Assembly (NCBI GenBank): GCA_013297865.1
Contig: JAAFIP010000002.1
Coordinates: 124,001-188,000 of the forward strand
Length of the DNA: 64,000 bases
Origin: Polaromonas sp.
Lineage (GTDB): Bacteria > Pseudomonadota > Gammaproteobacteria > Burkholderiales > Burkholderiaceae_C
Direction: 5' to 3'
The position numbers and the translations under genes are program-made. Below the pieces are notes generated by a model. It was not told the origin of the DNA. It ran no database searches and saw only the letters and a list, made by a program, of their open reading frames with translations. Positions 9,157-20,355 of this stretch are shown one piece after another. Within the stretch, counting starts at the first letter, position 1; every line of letters begins with the position of its first letter.

Positions 9157-10889
9157 AGAGCGTGGCCTACCACTCCAGCCCGCTGCTGGCCAGCAAAACG
9201 CCGGTATGGCGCAGCAAATTCATTGTGGCTGCGATTGCACTGAGCTTTACCGGCCTGGCGGGCCGTGCAGCCTATGTACAGGTGTTCAACAACGAGTTTT
9301 TCCAGAAGCAGGGTGAGGTGCGCTTTGCGCGCACCCTCGAGCTGCCTGCCAACCGTGGCCGCATCCTGGACCGCAATGGCTTGATTTTGGCCTCCAGTGT
9401 GCCCGCGCCCAGCATCTGGGCGATCCCGGAAGATATCGAGCGCGACAAGGTCAAGCTTGCGCAGCTGGCCAAGCTGCTGGAAATGCCGCTGGCCGAGCTG
9501 AACAAAAAACTCGAGGATGAAGACAAGACGTTTGTCTGGCTCAAGCGCCAGGTTGATGAATCCGTGGCTATGCAAATTGCAGCCCTGGGCATCAAAGGCG
9601 TGTATTCGCGCAAGGAATACAAGCGCCAGTATCCCGAGGGCGAGGCCGCCGCGCATGTGGTGGGCTTTACCAGCATCGAGGACAACGGACAGGAAGGCAT
9701 GGAGCTGGCGTTTAACAAACAGCTGGCCGGCAAGGCGGGCAGCCGCCGTGTGATCAAAGACCGACTGGGCCGTGTGGTGGAAGATATCGGCGATGCCACT
9801 GCGCCAGTCGATGGCAAGGATATGCAGCTGTCGATCGACAGCAAGGTGCAGTTTTTCGCCTACCAGAAACTGCGTGACGCGGTGCTTGAGCACAAGGCCA
9901 AGGCCGGCAGCGTGGTGGTGCTGGATGTGGTGACGGGTGAAGTCCTGGCGCTTGCCAACTACCCCAGCTTTGCACCTGGCAAGCGCCACAACCTGAGCCC
10001 CGCGCAGATGCGCAACCGCGCATTGACCGACACCTTTGAGCCTGGCTCCACCATGAAGCCGTTTATTGCGGCGCTGGCGCTGGAAAAAGGCCTGGTCAAA
10101 CCTGAAACATCCATCCAGACCGCGCCCGGCAGGATCAATATTTCGGGCTCTACCATCACCGATGCGCATCCTCACGGCGTGCTCACTGTCAACGAGATCA
10201 TCCAAAAATCCAGCAACGTCGGCACGGTCAAGATGGCCATGCAGATGCAGCCACGTGAGATGTGGGAGATGTATACGCAGGCAGGTTTTGGACAAAAACC
10301 GCAACTACCTTTCCCCGGCGTGGTCAGTGGCAAGCTGCGGGCTTACAAAACCTGGAAACCGATTGAACAGGCGACGATGAGTTATGGCTACGGCCTGTCG
10401 GCCAGCCTGTTCCAGATGGCGCGTTCGTACAGCGTGTTTGCGCGCGACGGCGAGTTGATCCCGGTGACCTTGATCAAAGCAGAGGACGCCAATGCCACCG
10501 GCGGGGTGCGCGTGATCACTGCGAAAAATGCGCAGGCGGTGCGCAACATGCTGCACATGGCAGCCGGCATTGGCGGCACAGCGCCCAAAGCGCAGACCAT
10601 GGGTTACTCGGTGGGCGGCAAGTCGGGCACAGCGCGCAAACAAGAGGGCAAAGGCTATGCGGACAAAAAATACCGCAGCTGGTTTGTTGGCCTGGCACCG
10701 ATAGACAACCCGCGCATCGTGGTGGCGGTGATGGTGGATGAGCCTAACAATGGCAAGTTTTATGGCGGCGATGTGGCTGCCCCGGTGTTCAGCGAAACGG
10801 TAGCGCAGACCCTGCGCATGCTGGGTGTGCAGCCGGATATGGCGGTCAAGCCACAGATCGTGGCCAAGGCCGAAGAGGAGTCGTTCTGA
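9153..10889 (+). CDS. ftsI: Peptidoglycan D,D-transpeptidase FtsI (PBP3)
   Basis: FEPGSTMKPF (SxxK), SSN and KSGTA motifs; position in dcw. Confidence 0.96.
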   Translation: MKSVAYHSSPLLASKTPVWRSKFIVAAIALSFTGLAGRAAYVQVFNNEFFQKQGEVRFARTLELPANRGRILDRNGLILASSVPAPSIWAIPEDIERDKVKLAQLAKLLEMPLAELNKKLEDEDKTFVWLKRQVDESVAMQIAALGIKGVYSRKEYKRQYPEGEAAAHVVGFTSIEDNGQEGMELAFNKQLAGKAGSRRVIKDRLGRVVEDIGDATAPVDGKDMQLSIDSKVQFFAYQKLRDAVLEHKAKAGSVVVLDVVTGEVLALANYPSFAPGKRHNLSPAQMRNRALTDTFEPGSTMKPFIAALALEKGLVKPETSIQTAPGRINISGSTITDAHPHGVLTVNEIIQKSSNVGTVKMAMQMQPREMWEMYTQAGFGQKPQLPFPGVVSGKLRAYKTWKPIEQATMSYGYGLSASLFQMARSYSVFARDGELIPVTLIKAEDANATGGVRVITAKNAQAVRNMLHMAAGIGGTAPKAQTMGYSVGGKSGTARKQEGKGYADKKYRSWFVGLAPIDNPRIVVAVMVDEPNNGKFYGGDVAAPVFSETVAQTLRMLGVQPDMAVKPQIVAKAEEESF

Positions 10890-12439
10890 TGCAGCAGCTG
10901 AGCACGCCCGAGCAGGCCAGCCAGTGGCTGCATGCGCATGTGCGAGGGCGGCTGCACACCGACAGCCGCAAGGTTGGCGCAGGCGATGGCTTCATTGCCT
11001 GGCCTGGCGCTGCAACCGACGGGCGGCGTTTTGTGCAGGCTGCGCTCGATGCGGGTGCGGAGGCCTGCCTGGTGGAGGCCGATGGCGCGCAGGCGTTTGC
11101 CTGGGACGATGCGCGCGTGGCCAGCTACCCTGCGCTCAAGGCCGGTAGCGGACTGATTGCCGATTGCTACTACGCCTCACCGAGCAAGGCGCTGGACGTG
11201 GTGGCGGTGACGGGCACCAATGGCAAGACATCGTCTGCCTGGTGGGTGGCGCAGTCTCTCAACCTGCTGCACTACGGCATCGCAAAGGATGCACAAGTGC
11301 TATCAAAAGAAGAGCTGCTCCCGCGATATTCCAGTGGCCTGGTGGGCACTTTGGGCACTGGAACGCCGGGTCATATGGTGTTCAACGGCCTGACCACGCC
11401 CGACCCAGTGCTGTTGCAGGCAGCCTTTGCAGGCATGCGCGATGCAGGTGCCAAAGCGTGCGCCATCGAAGCCTCCAGCATCGGTCTGGCAGAGCACCGA
11501 CTGGCGGGCACGGCCATCCGGGTGGCCATGTTCACCAACCTGACCCAGGACCATCTGGACTACCACGGCAGCATGGACGCGTACTGGCAGGCCAAGCTGG
11601 CCCTGTTTGACTGGCCTGGTCTGCAGGCTGCGGTGGTGAATCTGGACGATCCCAAAGGTGACGAGCTGGTGCAGCGCTGCGCGGCGCGCGGTGTGCAGGT
11701 GTGGAGCGTGTCCCTGCTGCGCACGGATGCCAGCCTGTGGGCGCAGAACCTGCAATACCACGACAGCGGCATGAGCTTTGCCGTGCATGAGGGCAGCCAG
11801 CGCGCCGAAGTGGAGTGTGCCGTGGTGGGCGAGTACAACGTATCGAATCTGCTGGGGGTGGTGGCTGCCTTGCGCAGCCTGGACATCACGCTGGTCGATG
11901 CCTGCCAAGCGGTATCGCAGTGCACGCCCGTGCCCGGCCGGATGGAGTGCATCACCCAGCCCAACGCACCGTTGGTGGCGGTGGACTATGCCCACACCCC
12001 GGACGCCCTGGACAAGGCGCTGGCCGCGCTGCGCCCGATGGTGCAGGCGCGCGGTGGGCAGCTGTGGTGTGTGTTTGGTTGTGGGGGTGACCGTGATGTG
12101 ACCAAGCGTCCCTTGATGGCCCAGGTAGCAGAGCGCGGCGCCAACACCCTGGTGGTAACCAGCGACAACCCGCGCAGCGAAGCGCCTGACAGCATCATTG
12201 CGCACATCCTGGCGGGGCTGACAGCACCTTCGCGTGCCCAGGTGCAAAGCGACAGGGCGCAGGCTATTGTCAATACGGTGTTGCAAGCCGAGCCGCAGGA
12301 TGTGGTCATCGTTGCAGGCAAGGGCCATGAGGATTATCAGGAGATCGCCGGGATGAAGCACCCGTTTTCAGACATGGCGCACGTCAGGGCTGCACTGGCC
12401 CAGCGTGCGCAGCCAACTGCACAGGAGGTGCAGGCATGA
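10889..12439 (+). CDS. murE: UDP-N-acetylmuramoyl-L-alanyl-D-glutamate--2,6-diaminopimelate ligase MurE, with repeat copy B in frame
   Basis: [39 protein letters not shown] (meso-DAP-type signature). Confidence 0.95.
   Translation: MQQLSTPEQASQWLHAHVRGRLHTDSRKVGAGDGFIAWPGAATDGRRFVQAALDAGAEACLVEADGAQAFAWDDARVASYPALKAGSGLIADCYYASPSKALDVVAVTGTNGKTSSAWWVAQSLNLLHYGIAKDAQVLSKEELLPRYSSGLVGTLGTGTPGHMVFNGLTTPDPVLLQAAFAGMRDAGAKACAIEASSIGLAEHRLAGTAIRVAMFTNLTQDHLDYHGSMDAYWQAKLALFDWPGLQAAVVNLDDPKGDELVQRCAARGVQVWSVSLLRTDASLWAQNLQYHDSGMSFAVHEGSQRAEVECAVVGEYNVSNLLGVVAALRSLDITLVDACQAVSQCTPVPGRMECITQPNAPLVAVDYAHTPDALDKALAALRPMVQARGGQLWCVFGCGGDRDVTKRPLMAQVAERGANTLVVTSDNPRSEAPDSIIAHILAGLTAPSRAQVQSDRAQAIVNTVLQAEPQDVVIVAGKGHEDYQEIAGMKHPFSDMAHVRAALAQRAQPTAQEVQA
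11298..11346 (-). repeat. 49-bp interspersed repeat, copy B, in frame inside murE
   Basis: TGCTATCAAAAGAAGAGCTGCTCCCGCGATATTCCAGTGGCCTGGTGGG; the core AGCTGCTCCCGCGATATTC is identical to the reverse complement of the other copies; encodes VLSKEELLPRYSSGL. Confidence 0.85.
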
Positions 12440-13842
12440 TGGACTTGCAGCAAATAGCCCAATGGCTGGCGGGCCGGGGCATCGCATCGCGGCTGGTAGG
12501 CGATGCGGCTGTCAAAGTGCAGCGTGTGCACACCGACACCCGCAGCCTGCAGGCGGGAGACCTGTTTGTAGCGCTTAAAGGCGAGCGCTTTGATGCCAAT
12601 GATTTTCTGGCCGAGGCCAAGGCCGCCGGCGCGCAGGCGGTCATTGCCCACGCGGGCGTGGCGGCTGCAGGCCTGGATGGCCTGGAGCTTGAGGACAGCA
12701 AGCTGGCCTTGGGTGCTTTGGGCGCCGCATGGCGCGCACAGTTCAGCCTGCCCTTGATTGCAGTGACTGGCAGCAACGGCAAAACGACCGTCACCCAAAT
12801 GGTGGCCAGCATCCTTCGCGCTGCCAGTGCTGATCAAGCCTGGTCTACCCAGGGCAATCTCAACAACGATATTGGGGTTCCTCTGACCTTGCTGGGCCTG
12901 CGCGCAGAGCACCGCATGGCCGTGGTGGAGCTGGGCATGAACCACCCGGGCGAGATTGCCTATCTCGCGGGCCTGACGCAAGCCACCGTGGCCATTGTCA
13001 ACAACGCCCAGCGCGAGCACCTGGAGTTTATGCACACGGTCGAAGCAGTAGCCCGCGAGAACGGTGCGGTGATTGAGGCTCTGCCAGCCCATGGTGTGGC
13101 AGTGTTTCCCGCAGATGATGCCTATACCAGCTTGTGGCGCGGTCTGGCTGGAGCACGCCGCTGCATCACATTTGCACTGGCTGGGGCGGCTGATGTGACC
13201 GCCACCGCAGACTGGCATGAAGGCGCCTGGCGCGTGCGCGCTGCCACACCGCTGGGTGCCATGGGTTTCAGGCTGGCGATAGCCGGGCGGCACAACGTGA
13301 AGAACGCGCTCGCAGCGATGGCCAGCTGCATTGGCGCAGGCCTGCCGCTGGAGGCCATCGTGCGTGGACTGGAAAATTTTGAAGCGGTCAAAGGCCGCTC
13401 GCGTGCCTTGAGTGTGCATGTCAAAGGCCGCGCTATCACGGTGATCGACGACACCTACAACGCCAACCCTGACTCGGTGCGTGCGGCTATTGATGTGCTG
13501 GCTGATCTGCCTGCGCCGCACCTGCTGGTGCTAGGCGATATGGGCGAAGTGGGCGACCAGGGGCCCGAGTTTCATGCCGAGATCGGCGAGTATGCTGCCG
13601 AGCGCGGCATCGAAACCCTGCTGTGCATGGGCGAACTGATGCGCTATGGTGCGGCGGTGTTTCCGGGCGCACGCCACTGTGCCAATGTCGAGGCACTGTG
13701 CAGCAATGTGCTGGCAGATCTGGCGCACTACCGCAGTGTGCTGGTCAAAGGATCCCGGTTTATGAAGATGGAGCGGGTGGTGCAGGCCATCACCGCTGGC
13801 GCAATACCAATAACAACACAGGAGGCAGTCAATGCTGCTTAG
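12436..13842 (+). CDS. murF: UDP-N-acetylmuramoyl-tripeptide--D-alanyl-D-alanine ligase MurF
   Basis: [22 protein letters not shown]; position in dcw. Confidence 0.96.
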   Translation: MMDLQQIAQWLAGRGIASRLVGDAAVKVQRVHTDTRSLQAGDLFVALKGERFDANDFLAEAKAAGAQAVIAHAGVAAAGLDGLELEDSKLALGALGAAWRAQFSLPLIAVTGSNGKTTVTQMVASILRAASADQAWSTQGNLNNDIGVPLTLLGLRAEHRMAVVELGMNHPGEIAYLAGLTQATVAIVNNAQREHLEFMHTVEAVARENGAVIEALPAHGVAVFPADDAYTSLWRGLAGARRCITFALAGAADVTATADWHEGAWRVRAATPLGAMGFRLAIAGRHNVKNALAAMASCIGAGLPLEAIVRGLENFEAVKGRSRALSVHVKGRAITVIDDTYNANPDSVRAAIDVLADLPAPHLLVLGDMGEVGDQGPEFHAEIGEYAAERGIETLLCMGELMRYGAAVFPGARHCANVEALCSNVLADLAHYRSVLVKGSRFMKMERVVQAITAGAIPITTQEAVNAA

Positions 13843-15010
13843 TTTGGCCACCTGGCTACAGACCCTTTCACCCGAATTTGGATTTTTCAGGGTGTTTCAG
13901 TACCTGACGTTTCGCGCCGTGATGGCGGCGATGACGGCACTTTTGATGGGCCTTTTCGCTGGGCCCTGGGTGATCCGGCGCCTGGCGGCGCTCAAGATCG
14001 GCCAGCCCATCCGCGAATACGCCATGCAGACCCATCTGGCCAAAAGCGGCACGCCCACCATGGGTGGCGTGCTGATCCTGTTGTCGATTGCGCTGTCCAC
14101 TCTGCTGTGGTTTGACTTGTCCAACCGCTTTGTGTGGATCGTGCTGCTGGTGACCCTGGGCTTTGGCGCCATTGGCTGGGTCGATGACTGGCGCAAGGTG
14201 GTGCACAAGGACCCCGAGGGCATGCGCTCGCGTGAAAAATACATGTGGCAGTCCATCATCGGATTGGTGGCGGCCCTGTATCTGGTGTTCAGCATTTCCG
14301 AGAGCAGCAACCTCAAAGTGATTGAGCTGTTTTTGAAGTGGGTGCAGTCGGGCTTTGATGTCAACTTGCCGCCCAAGGCGGGCCTGCTGGTGCCGTTTTT
14401 CAAGGAAATCAGCTATCCCCTGGGCGTATTTGGCTTTGTGATCATGACCTATCTGGTGATCGTGGGCTCCAGCAATGCGGTGAATTTGACCGATGGCCTG
14501 GACGGCCTGGCGATCATGCCGGTGGTGATGGTGGGCTCTGCACTGGGTGTGTTTGCCTACGTCACGGGCAGTGCGGTGTATTCCAAATATCTGTTTTTCC
14601 CCTATATCCCGGGTTCGGGTGAGCTGCTGATTTTCTGTGCGGCTATGGCCGGTGCAGGCCTGGCGTTTTTGTGGTTCAACACCTATCCCGCGCAGGTGTT
14701 CATGGGCGATGTGGGCGCGCTGGCCCTCGGTGGCGCACTGGGCACGATCGCAGTGATCGTGCGCCAGGAGATCGTGCTGGCGATCATGGGCGGCATTTTT
14801 GTGGTGGAGGCCCTGTCCGTCATGCTGCAGGTGAGCTACTTCAAATACACCAAAAGGAAATATGGCGAAGGCCGGCGCATTTTGAAAATGGCCCCTTTGC
14901 ACCACCACTTTGAAAAATCAGGGTGGAAAGAAACCCAGGTCGTGGTGCGCTTCTGGATCATCACCATGCTGCTGTGCCTGGTGGGTTTGTCAACACTGAA
15001 ACTGCGTTAA
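13832..15010 (+). CDS. mraY: Phospho-N-acetylmuramoyl-pentapeptide-transferase MraY
   Basis: [50 protein letters not shown]. Confidence 0.97.
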   Translation: MLLSLATWLQTLSPEFGFFRVFQYLTFRAVMAAMTALLMGLFAGPWVIRRLAALKIGQPIREYAMQTHLAKSGTPTMGGVLILLSIALSTLLWFDLSNRFVWIVLLVTLGFGAIGWVDDWRKVVHKDPEGMRSREKYMWQSIIGLVAALYLVFSISESSNLKVIELFLKWVQSGFDVNLPPKAGLLVPFFKEISYPLGVFGFVIMTYLVIVGSSNAVNLTDGLDGLAIMPVVMVGSALGVFAYVTGSAVYSKYLFFPYIPGSGELLIFCAAMAGAGLAFLWFNTYPAQVFMGDVGALALGGALGTIAVIVRQEIVLAIMGGIFVVEALSVMLQVSYFKYTKRKYGEGRRILKMAPLHHHFEKSGWKETQVVVRFWIITMLLCLVGLSTLKLR

Positions 15011-16563
15011 TGAATAGTCTTCAAGATACCTCGGTACTGGTTTTAGGCCTGGGCGCTTCCGGCCTGGCCATGGCGCGCTGGTGCGTGGGCATGGGTGCGC
15101 GCGTGACCGTGGCAGACACCCGCGAAGCGCCGCCCCAGCTGGGAGCCTTGCAGGCAGAGTTGCCTTCGGTGAAATTTGTCGCAGGTGAGTTTGCAGCCAG
15201 CCTCGTGGAAGGCAGCGATATCCGCGCAGTATTCAAAAGCCCGGGCCTGACTCCTGCGCAGGTGTCGGGCGTGGTGAATGCTGCACGCGCCAGCGGCTTG
15301 TGGGTCAGCGGCGAGCTGGGTTTGTTTATCCAGGGCCTGCAGTCGCTCCAAACGTCGCAGGCCTATGCACCGCAGGTCTTGGCGATCACCGGCACCAATG
15401 GCAAAACCACAGTGACTTCGTTGACCGGGCAATTGGTGGAACGGGCAGGCATGTCCGTGGCCGTCGCTGGCAATATTGGCCCTACCTTGCTGGATACGCT
15501 GGCGCAGCGCATGCAGGCCGAGGACCTGCCCCAGGTCTGGGTGCTGGAGCTGTCGAGCTTCCAGCTTGATGGGGTGGAAGACTTCAGTCCTGCGATGGGC
15601 ACAGTACTCAATCTCACGCAGGATCATCTGGATTGGCATGGCGATATGACGGCGTATAGCGCGGCCAAAGCACGTATCTTTGGCGCGCACAGCGTAGACG
15701 CCGCGCCCATGCTGCTCAACCGTGACGACCCTCTGGTTATGGCCATGCTGCCGCCCTTGCTCAAAGGCAAGCAGCAGCGCAGCTACATCAGCTTTGGCAC
15801 CGATGTGCCCACACGCCCTGGCGACTGGGGTTTGGAGTCGGTCAACGGCATGACCTGGTTGGTCAAGGCCTTCGAGGCCGACGAAACCCGCCGCCGCGGT
15901 AAACGCTCTCAGGCTCGCTCGCTTGCAGCGGGCACTCAGGATGATGCCGAGGAAATCTATATCCAGCGCCTGATGCCTGCGGATGCCCTGCGCATCCGCG
16001 GCACTCACAACGCGGCGAATGCGCTGGCTGCCCTGGCACTGGCCAGCGCCGCTGGCTGCCCGCTGGCCCCCATGCTCTATGGTCTGCGCGAATACCGCGG
16101 TGAGCCGCACCGTGTGGAGAGTGTGGGCGTCATCCAGGACGTAGAGTTTTTCGACGACAGCAAAGGCACCAATGTGGGGGCCACGGTGGCTGCATTGACG
16201 GGTCTGGGCTCGGAGCGCAAATTGGTCGTCATTCTGGGCGGGCAGGGCAAAGGCCAGGACTTTACACCGCTGGCCGCACCGATAGCGCGCTACACCCGTG
16301 CGGCGGTGTTGATTGGTGAAGACGCTGCGGAGATTGAAAAAGCCTTGGCGGGTACAGGTGTGGCTTGTCAGCGCGCGGCAGACATGCACGAGGCGGTCAA
16401 GCTGGCCTCGGCACGTGCCCACGCGGGCGATGCGGTGCTGATGTCGCCGGCTTGCGCCAGTTTTGATATGTTCAAAAACTACGAGCACCGTGCACAGGTG
16501 TTCCATGCTGCAGTAGCCGAGCTGGCCAATGCTGCGGGCGTCTCGTTGGTGGAGGGCGCATGA
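15010..16563 (+). CDS. murD: UDP-N-acetylmuramoylalanine--D-glutamate ligase MurD
   Basis: [48 protein letters not shown] at 15010 overlaps the mraY stop; the ORF track start at 14923 is upstream. Confidence 0.95.
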   Translation: MNSLQDTSVLVLGLGASGLAMARWCVGMGARVTVADTREAPPQLGALQAELPSVKFVAGEFAASLVEGSDIRAVFKSPGLTPAQVSGVVNAARASGLWVSGELGLFIQGLQSLQTSQAYAPQVLAITGTNGKTTVTSLTGQLVERAGMSVAVAGNIGPTLLDTLAQRMQAEDLPQVWVLELSSFQLDGVEDFSPAMGTVLNLTQDHLDWHGDMTAYSAAKARIFGAHSVDAAPMLLNRDDPLVMAMLPPLLKGKQQRSYISFGTDVPTRPGDWGLESVNGMTWLVKAFEADETRRRGKRSQARSLAAGTQDDAEEIYIQRLMPADALRIRGTHNAANALAALALASAAGCPLAPMLYGLREYRGEPHRVESVGVIQDVEFFDDSKGTNVGATVAALTGLGSERKLVVILGGQGKGQDFTPLAAPIARYTRAAVLIGEDAAEIEKALAGTGVACQRAADMHEAVKLASARAHAGDAVLMSPACASFDMFKNYEHRAQVFHAAVAELANAAGVSLVEGA

Positions 16564-17840
16564 GCAGCGCATCCGCCACCAGCATGGTTCAGCGCATCGG
16601 GGCCTGGATGGCCGGGCTGGGCGCTGCGGCGCAATCTGCCGTGGAAGTGCTGCCGGTACGCACTGGCAGCGCCGAGTATGGCCGCACGCGCTCGACCCCT
16701 GCGCATGTGCTGGGTTTTGACCAGGCGCTGCTGTGGGTGACGGTGGCCCTGCTGGCTTTTGGCGTGGTGATGGTGTATTCGGCCTCAATCGCCATGCCCG
16801 ATAACCCACGCTTTTCACGCTATGCGCACACGCATTTTCTGACGCGCCATGCGCTGTCCTTGGTGGTGGCTTTTGTAGCTGCCTTGATTGCGTTCCAGAT
16901 TCCGATGCAGACTTGGGAAAAGTTGGCTCCATGGCTCTTCGTAGTGTCGCTAGTGCTGCTGATATTGGTGCTGGTGCCATTCATTGGCAAAACCGTCTAT
17001 GGCGCGCGCCGCTGGATATCGCTGGGCTTCATGAATTTCCAGCCCTCCGAGCTGGCCAAGTTTGCCGTGCTGCTCTATGCCGCCGACTACATGGTGCGCA
17101 AGATGGATGTGAAGGAAAAATTCTTCCGCGCCGTGTTGCCTATGGCGGTAGCGGTGGCCGTGGTGGGGCTGCTGCTTTTGGCTGAGCCGGATATGGGCGC
17201 GTTCATGGTGATTGCCGTGATCGCCATGGGCATTTTGTTTCTCGGTGGGGTCAACGCCCGCATGTTCTTCTTGATAGCCGCCGTGATGGTGGTGGCCTTT
17301 GGGCTGATGGTGGCGCTGTCCGACTGGCGGCGCGAGCGCATTTTTGCCTACCTTGACCCCTGGAGCGAAAAGCATGCGCTGGGCAAGGGCTACCAGCTGT
17401 CGCACTCGCTGATTGCAATCGGGCGGGGTGAAATTTTTGGCGTCGGCCTGGGCGGCAGTGTGGAAAAGCTGCACTGGCTGCCTGAGGCACACACGGACTT
17501 TCTGCTGGCCGTGATTGGTGAAGAGTTTGGTCTGATCGGAGTACTGGTGGTGATCGGCCTGTTTCTGTGGATGACGCGCCGCATCATGCATATTGGCCGC
17601 CAGGCCATTGCGCTGGAGCGTCTGTTTGCCGGTCTGGTGGCGCAGGGTGTGGGCATCTGGATGGGTTTTCAGGCCTTTATCAATATGGGTGTGAATCTGG
17701 GCGCCTTGCCCACCAAGGGCCTGACCTTGCCCTTGATGAGCTATGGGGGCTCGGCGATTTTGATGAACCTGGTGGCACTGGCCGTGGTGCTGCGCGTGGA
17801 TTATGAAAACAAGCAGTTGATGCGGGGTGGCAGGGCATGA
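16560..17840 (+). CDS. ftsW: Peptidoglycan glycosyltransferase FtsW (SEDS)
   Basis: [51 protein letters not shown]. Confidence 0.96.
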   Translation: MSSASATSMVQRIGAWMAGLGAAAQSAVEVLPVRTGSAEYGRTRSTPAHVLGFDQALLWVTVALLAFGVVMVYSASIAMPDNPRFSRYAHTHFLTRHALSLVVAFVAALIAFQIPMQTWEKLAPWLFVVSLVLLILVLVPFIGKTVYGARRWISLGFMNFQPSELAKFAVLLYAADYMVRKMDVKEKFFRAVLPMAVAVAVVGLLLLAEPDMGAFMVIAVIAMGILFLGGVNARMFFLIAAVMVVAFGLMVALSDWRRERIFAYLDPWSEKHALGKGYQLSHSLIAIGRGEIFGVGLGGSVEKLHWLPEAHTDFLLAVIGEEFGLIGVLVVIGLFLWMTRRIMHIGRQAIALERLFAGLVAQGVGIWMGFQAFINMGVNLGALPTKGLTLPLMSYGGSAILMNLVALAVVLRVDYENKQLMRGGRA

Positions 17841-18904
17841 GCAAAACCGCATTGATCATGGCTGGTGGCACGGGGGGGCATATCTTTCCGGGGCTGGCGG
17901 TGGCAGAGGCTTTGCGCACCAAAGGCTGGCAGGTGCAGTGGCTGGGTGCGCCGGGCAGCATGGAATCGCGTCTGGTGCCTGCACGCGGCTTTACGCTGCA
18001 GACGATAGATTTTTCCGGCGTGCGCGGCAAAGGGCTGGTGACTTTGGCACTGCTGCCGCTGCGTCTGCTGCGGGCTTTTTGGCAAAGCATCCAGGTGATC
18101 CGCCGTGTCCAACCTGATGTGGTGGTGGGGCTGGGGGGCTATATCAGCTTTCCAGCGGGCATGATGGCAGTGCTGCTGGGCAAGCCGCTGGTGCTGCACG
18201 AGCAAAACTCGGTTGCGGGCATGGCCAACAAAGTGCTGGCCAGTGTGGCAGACAAGGTGTTTACCGCTTTTCCTGGTGTTTTGGCCAAGGGCGAGTGGGT
18301 GGGCAACCCTTTGCGAGCAGAGTTTCTGCAGCAGCCAGAGCCAGCGCAGCGCTTTGCCGGGCGCAGCGGGCCGCTGCAACTGCTGGTGGTGGGCGGTAGC
18401 CTGGGTGCCAAGGCGCTCAACGAGATCGTGCCTCAGGCGATTGCCCGGCTGCCGCAGGCGCAGCGGCCCGTCGTCACCCATCAAAGCGGCGAAAAACAGA
18501 TTGACGCGCTGCGTGCCAACTACGCTGCCGCAGGCGTGCAGGCCACGCTCACCCCTTTCATTGACAACACGGCCCAGGCCTTTGCCCAAGCCGACCTGAT
18601 CATCTGCAGGGCGGGGGCCTCCACCGTCACGGAGATTGCCGCAGTAGGCGCAGCGGCAGTGTTTGTGCCCTTCCCATCCGCTGTGGACGACCATCAGACC
18701 GTCAATGCCCGCTTCCTCAGTGACCAGGGCGCTGCGCAATGTGTGCAACAAAAAGACTTAACACCTGACTTTTTAGCGCAGTTGCTATTAAAATCAGAGC
18801 TACCCTCGCGACTGTCTATTGCCCAAAAAGCCAAAACCATGCAGAAAATCCATGCCACAGAAGCCGTAGTGCAGGCCTGCGAAGCGTTAGGAACGCGCTC
18901 ATGA
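17837..18904 (+). CDS. murG: MurG (UDP-GlcNAc:undecaprenyl-PP-MurNAc-pentapeptide GlcNAc transferase)
   Basis: [63 protein letters not shown]. Confidence 0.96.
   Translation: MSKTALIMAGGTGGHIFPGLAVAEALRTKGWQVQWLGAPGSMESRLVPARGFTLQTIDFSGVRGKGLVTLALLPLRLLRAFWQSIQVIRRVQPDVVVGLGGYISFPAGMMAVLLGKPLVLHEQNSVAGMANKVLASVADKVFTAFPGVLAKGEWVGNPLRAEFLQQPEPAQRFAGRSGPLQLLVVGGSLGAKALNEIVPQAIARLPQAQRPVVTHQSGEKQIDALRANYAAAGVQATLTPFIDNTAQAFAQADLIICRAGASTVTEIAAVGAAAVFVPFPSAVDDHQTVNARFLSDQGAAQCVQQKDLTPDFLAQLLLKSELPSRLSIAQKAKTMQKIHATEAVVQACEALGTRS
18783..18831 (-). repeat. Degenerate copy H of the 49-bp interspersed repeat, in frame near the murG 3' end
   Basis: TGCTATTAAAATCAGAGCTACCCTCGCGACTGTCTATTGCCC aligns without gaps to TGCTAYMAAAAKARGAGCTGCTCCCGCGATATTCTATTGGGC. 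Confidence 0.55.
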
Positions 18905-20301
18905 AGCACGCGGTTCGCCATATCCATTTTGTCGGACTGGGTGGCTCGGGCATGTCTGCGATTGCAGAGGTTCTGCATACCTTGGGCTATGAGGTTTCTG
19001 GCTCGGACCAGGCAGACACGTCTACGCTGCGCCGCCTGGCTACGCTGGGCATCAAAACCTTTGTCGGCCATGCGGCAGACAATGTACATAATGCGGATGC
19101 CGTGGTGATCTCCACTGCGGTGAAAGCCGACAACGTCGAAGTGGTGGCTGCGCGCGAGCGGCGCATCACCATCGTGCCCCGCGCCTTGATGCTCGCTGAG
19201 TTGATGCGCTTGAAAAGCGGTATCGCCATCGCAGGCACCCACGGAAAAACCACCACCACCAGCCTGGTTGCCAGCGTGCTGCTGGAGGCGGGGCTGGACC
19301 CCACGTTTGTCATTGGCGGCCGCTTGACCAGCGCGGGCGCCAATGCGCGCCTGGGCAAGGGCGATTACATCGTGGTAGAGGCCGATGAGTCAGACGCCTC
19401 GTTTTTGCATCTGCTGCCGGTGATGTCGGTGGTGACCAATATCGATGCGGACCATATGGAAACCTATGGGCACGATTTTGAGCGCCTGAAAGCTGCGTTT
19501 GTGGATTTCCTGCACCGCATGCCGTTTTATGGCACGGCGGTGCTGTGCACGGACGATGCCGCGGTGCGCGAGATCGCTGACAAAGTGACCTGTCCGGTGA
19601 CCAGCTATGGTTTCAACGAGGGCGCCCAGGTGCGCGCAGTCAGTGTACGGCCGGTCAACGGGCAGATGCACTTTACCGTGCAGCGGCGCAACGGCGTCGT
19701 GCTGCCCGATCTGGAGGTGGTGCTCAATTTGCCTGGCAACCACAACGTGCTCAATGCCCTGTCGGCGATTGCGGTGGCGACCGAGCTGGATGTGGCAGAC
19801 TCTGCCATCCAGAAAGCCCTGCGCGAATTCCAGGGCGTAGGCCGCCGTTTCCAGAGCTATGGCCATATGCCCGCCAAGGAGGGCGGTACGTTCCAGGTGA
19901 TAGACGATTACGGCCACCACCCGGTAGAGATGGCTGCCACGCTGGCGGCTGCACGCGGCGCTTTTGCGGGCCAGCGCCTGGTGCTGGCGTTCCAGCCGCA
20001 CCGCTACAGCCGCACGCGCGACTGTTTTGAGGATTTTGTCAAAGTCATTGGCGAGGCTGATGTGGTGCTGCTGTCTGAGGTGTATGCCGCTGGCGAGGCA
20101 CCGATTGTGGCGGCTGATGGCCGCGCGTTGACGCGCGCCCTGCGCGTAGCGGGCAAGGTGGAGCCGGTCTTTGTTGACGATATTGCCGGCATGCCGCAGG
20201 CAGTGATTGACATAGCGCGTGGCGGCGATGTGGTGATGTGCATGGGTGCAGGCTCGATTGGAAGCGTGCCTGCAAAGATTGTTGAAATGCTACAAAAATA
20301 G
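18901..20301 (+). CDS. murC: UDP-N-acetylmuramate--L-alanine ligase MurC
   Basis: [64 protein letters not shown]. Confidence 0.96.
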   Translation: MKHAVRHIHFVGLGGSGMSAIAEVLHTLGYEVSGSDQADTSTLRRLATLGIKTFVGHAADNVHNADAVVISTAVKADNVEVVAARERRITIVPRALMLAELMRLKSGIAIAGTHGKTTTTSLVASVLLEAGLDPTFVIGGRLTSAGANARLGKGDYIVVEADESDASFLHLLPVMSVVTNIDADHMETYGHDFERLKAAFVDFLHRMPFYGTAVLCTDDAAVREIADKVTCPVTSYGFNEGAQVRAVSVRPVNGQMHFTVQRRNGVVLPDLEVVLNLPGNHNVLNALSAIAVATELDVADSAIQKALREFQGVGRRFQSYGHMPAKEGGTFQVIDDYGHHPVEMAATLAAARGAFAGQRLVLAFQPHRYSRTRDCFEDFVKVIGEADVVLLSEVYAAGEAPIVAADGRALTRALRVAGKVEPVFVDDIAGMPQAVIDIARGGDVVMCMGAGSIGSVPAKIVEMLQK

Positions 20302-20336
20302 GAGCTGCTCCCGCGATATTCTATTGGGCTAGAGCA
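20288..20336 (-). repeat. 49-bp interspersed repeat, copy C, overlapping the murC stop codon
   Basis: TGCTACAAAAATAGGAGCTGCTCCCGCGATATTCTATTGGGCTAGAGCA; the murC stop TAG (20299-20301) lies inside the repeat. Confidence 0.9.
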
Positions 20337-20355
20337 TGAAAAAGGTATTGATTTG

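Noticed and set aside
8778-10304. 508-aa ORF on the - strand
   Set aside because: Antisense shadow of ftsL/ftsI, both with conserved motifs on the + strand.
15043-16980. 645-aa ORF on the - strand
   Set aside because: Antisense to murD/ftsW; Cys/His/Arg-rich composition typical of GC-rich shadow frames.
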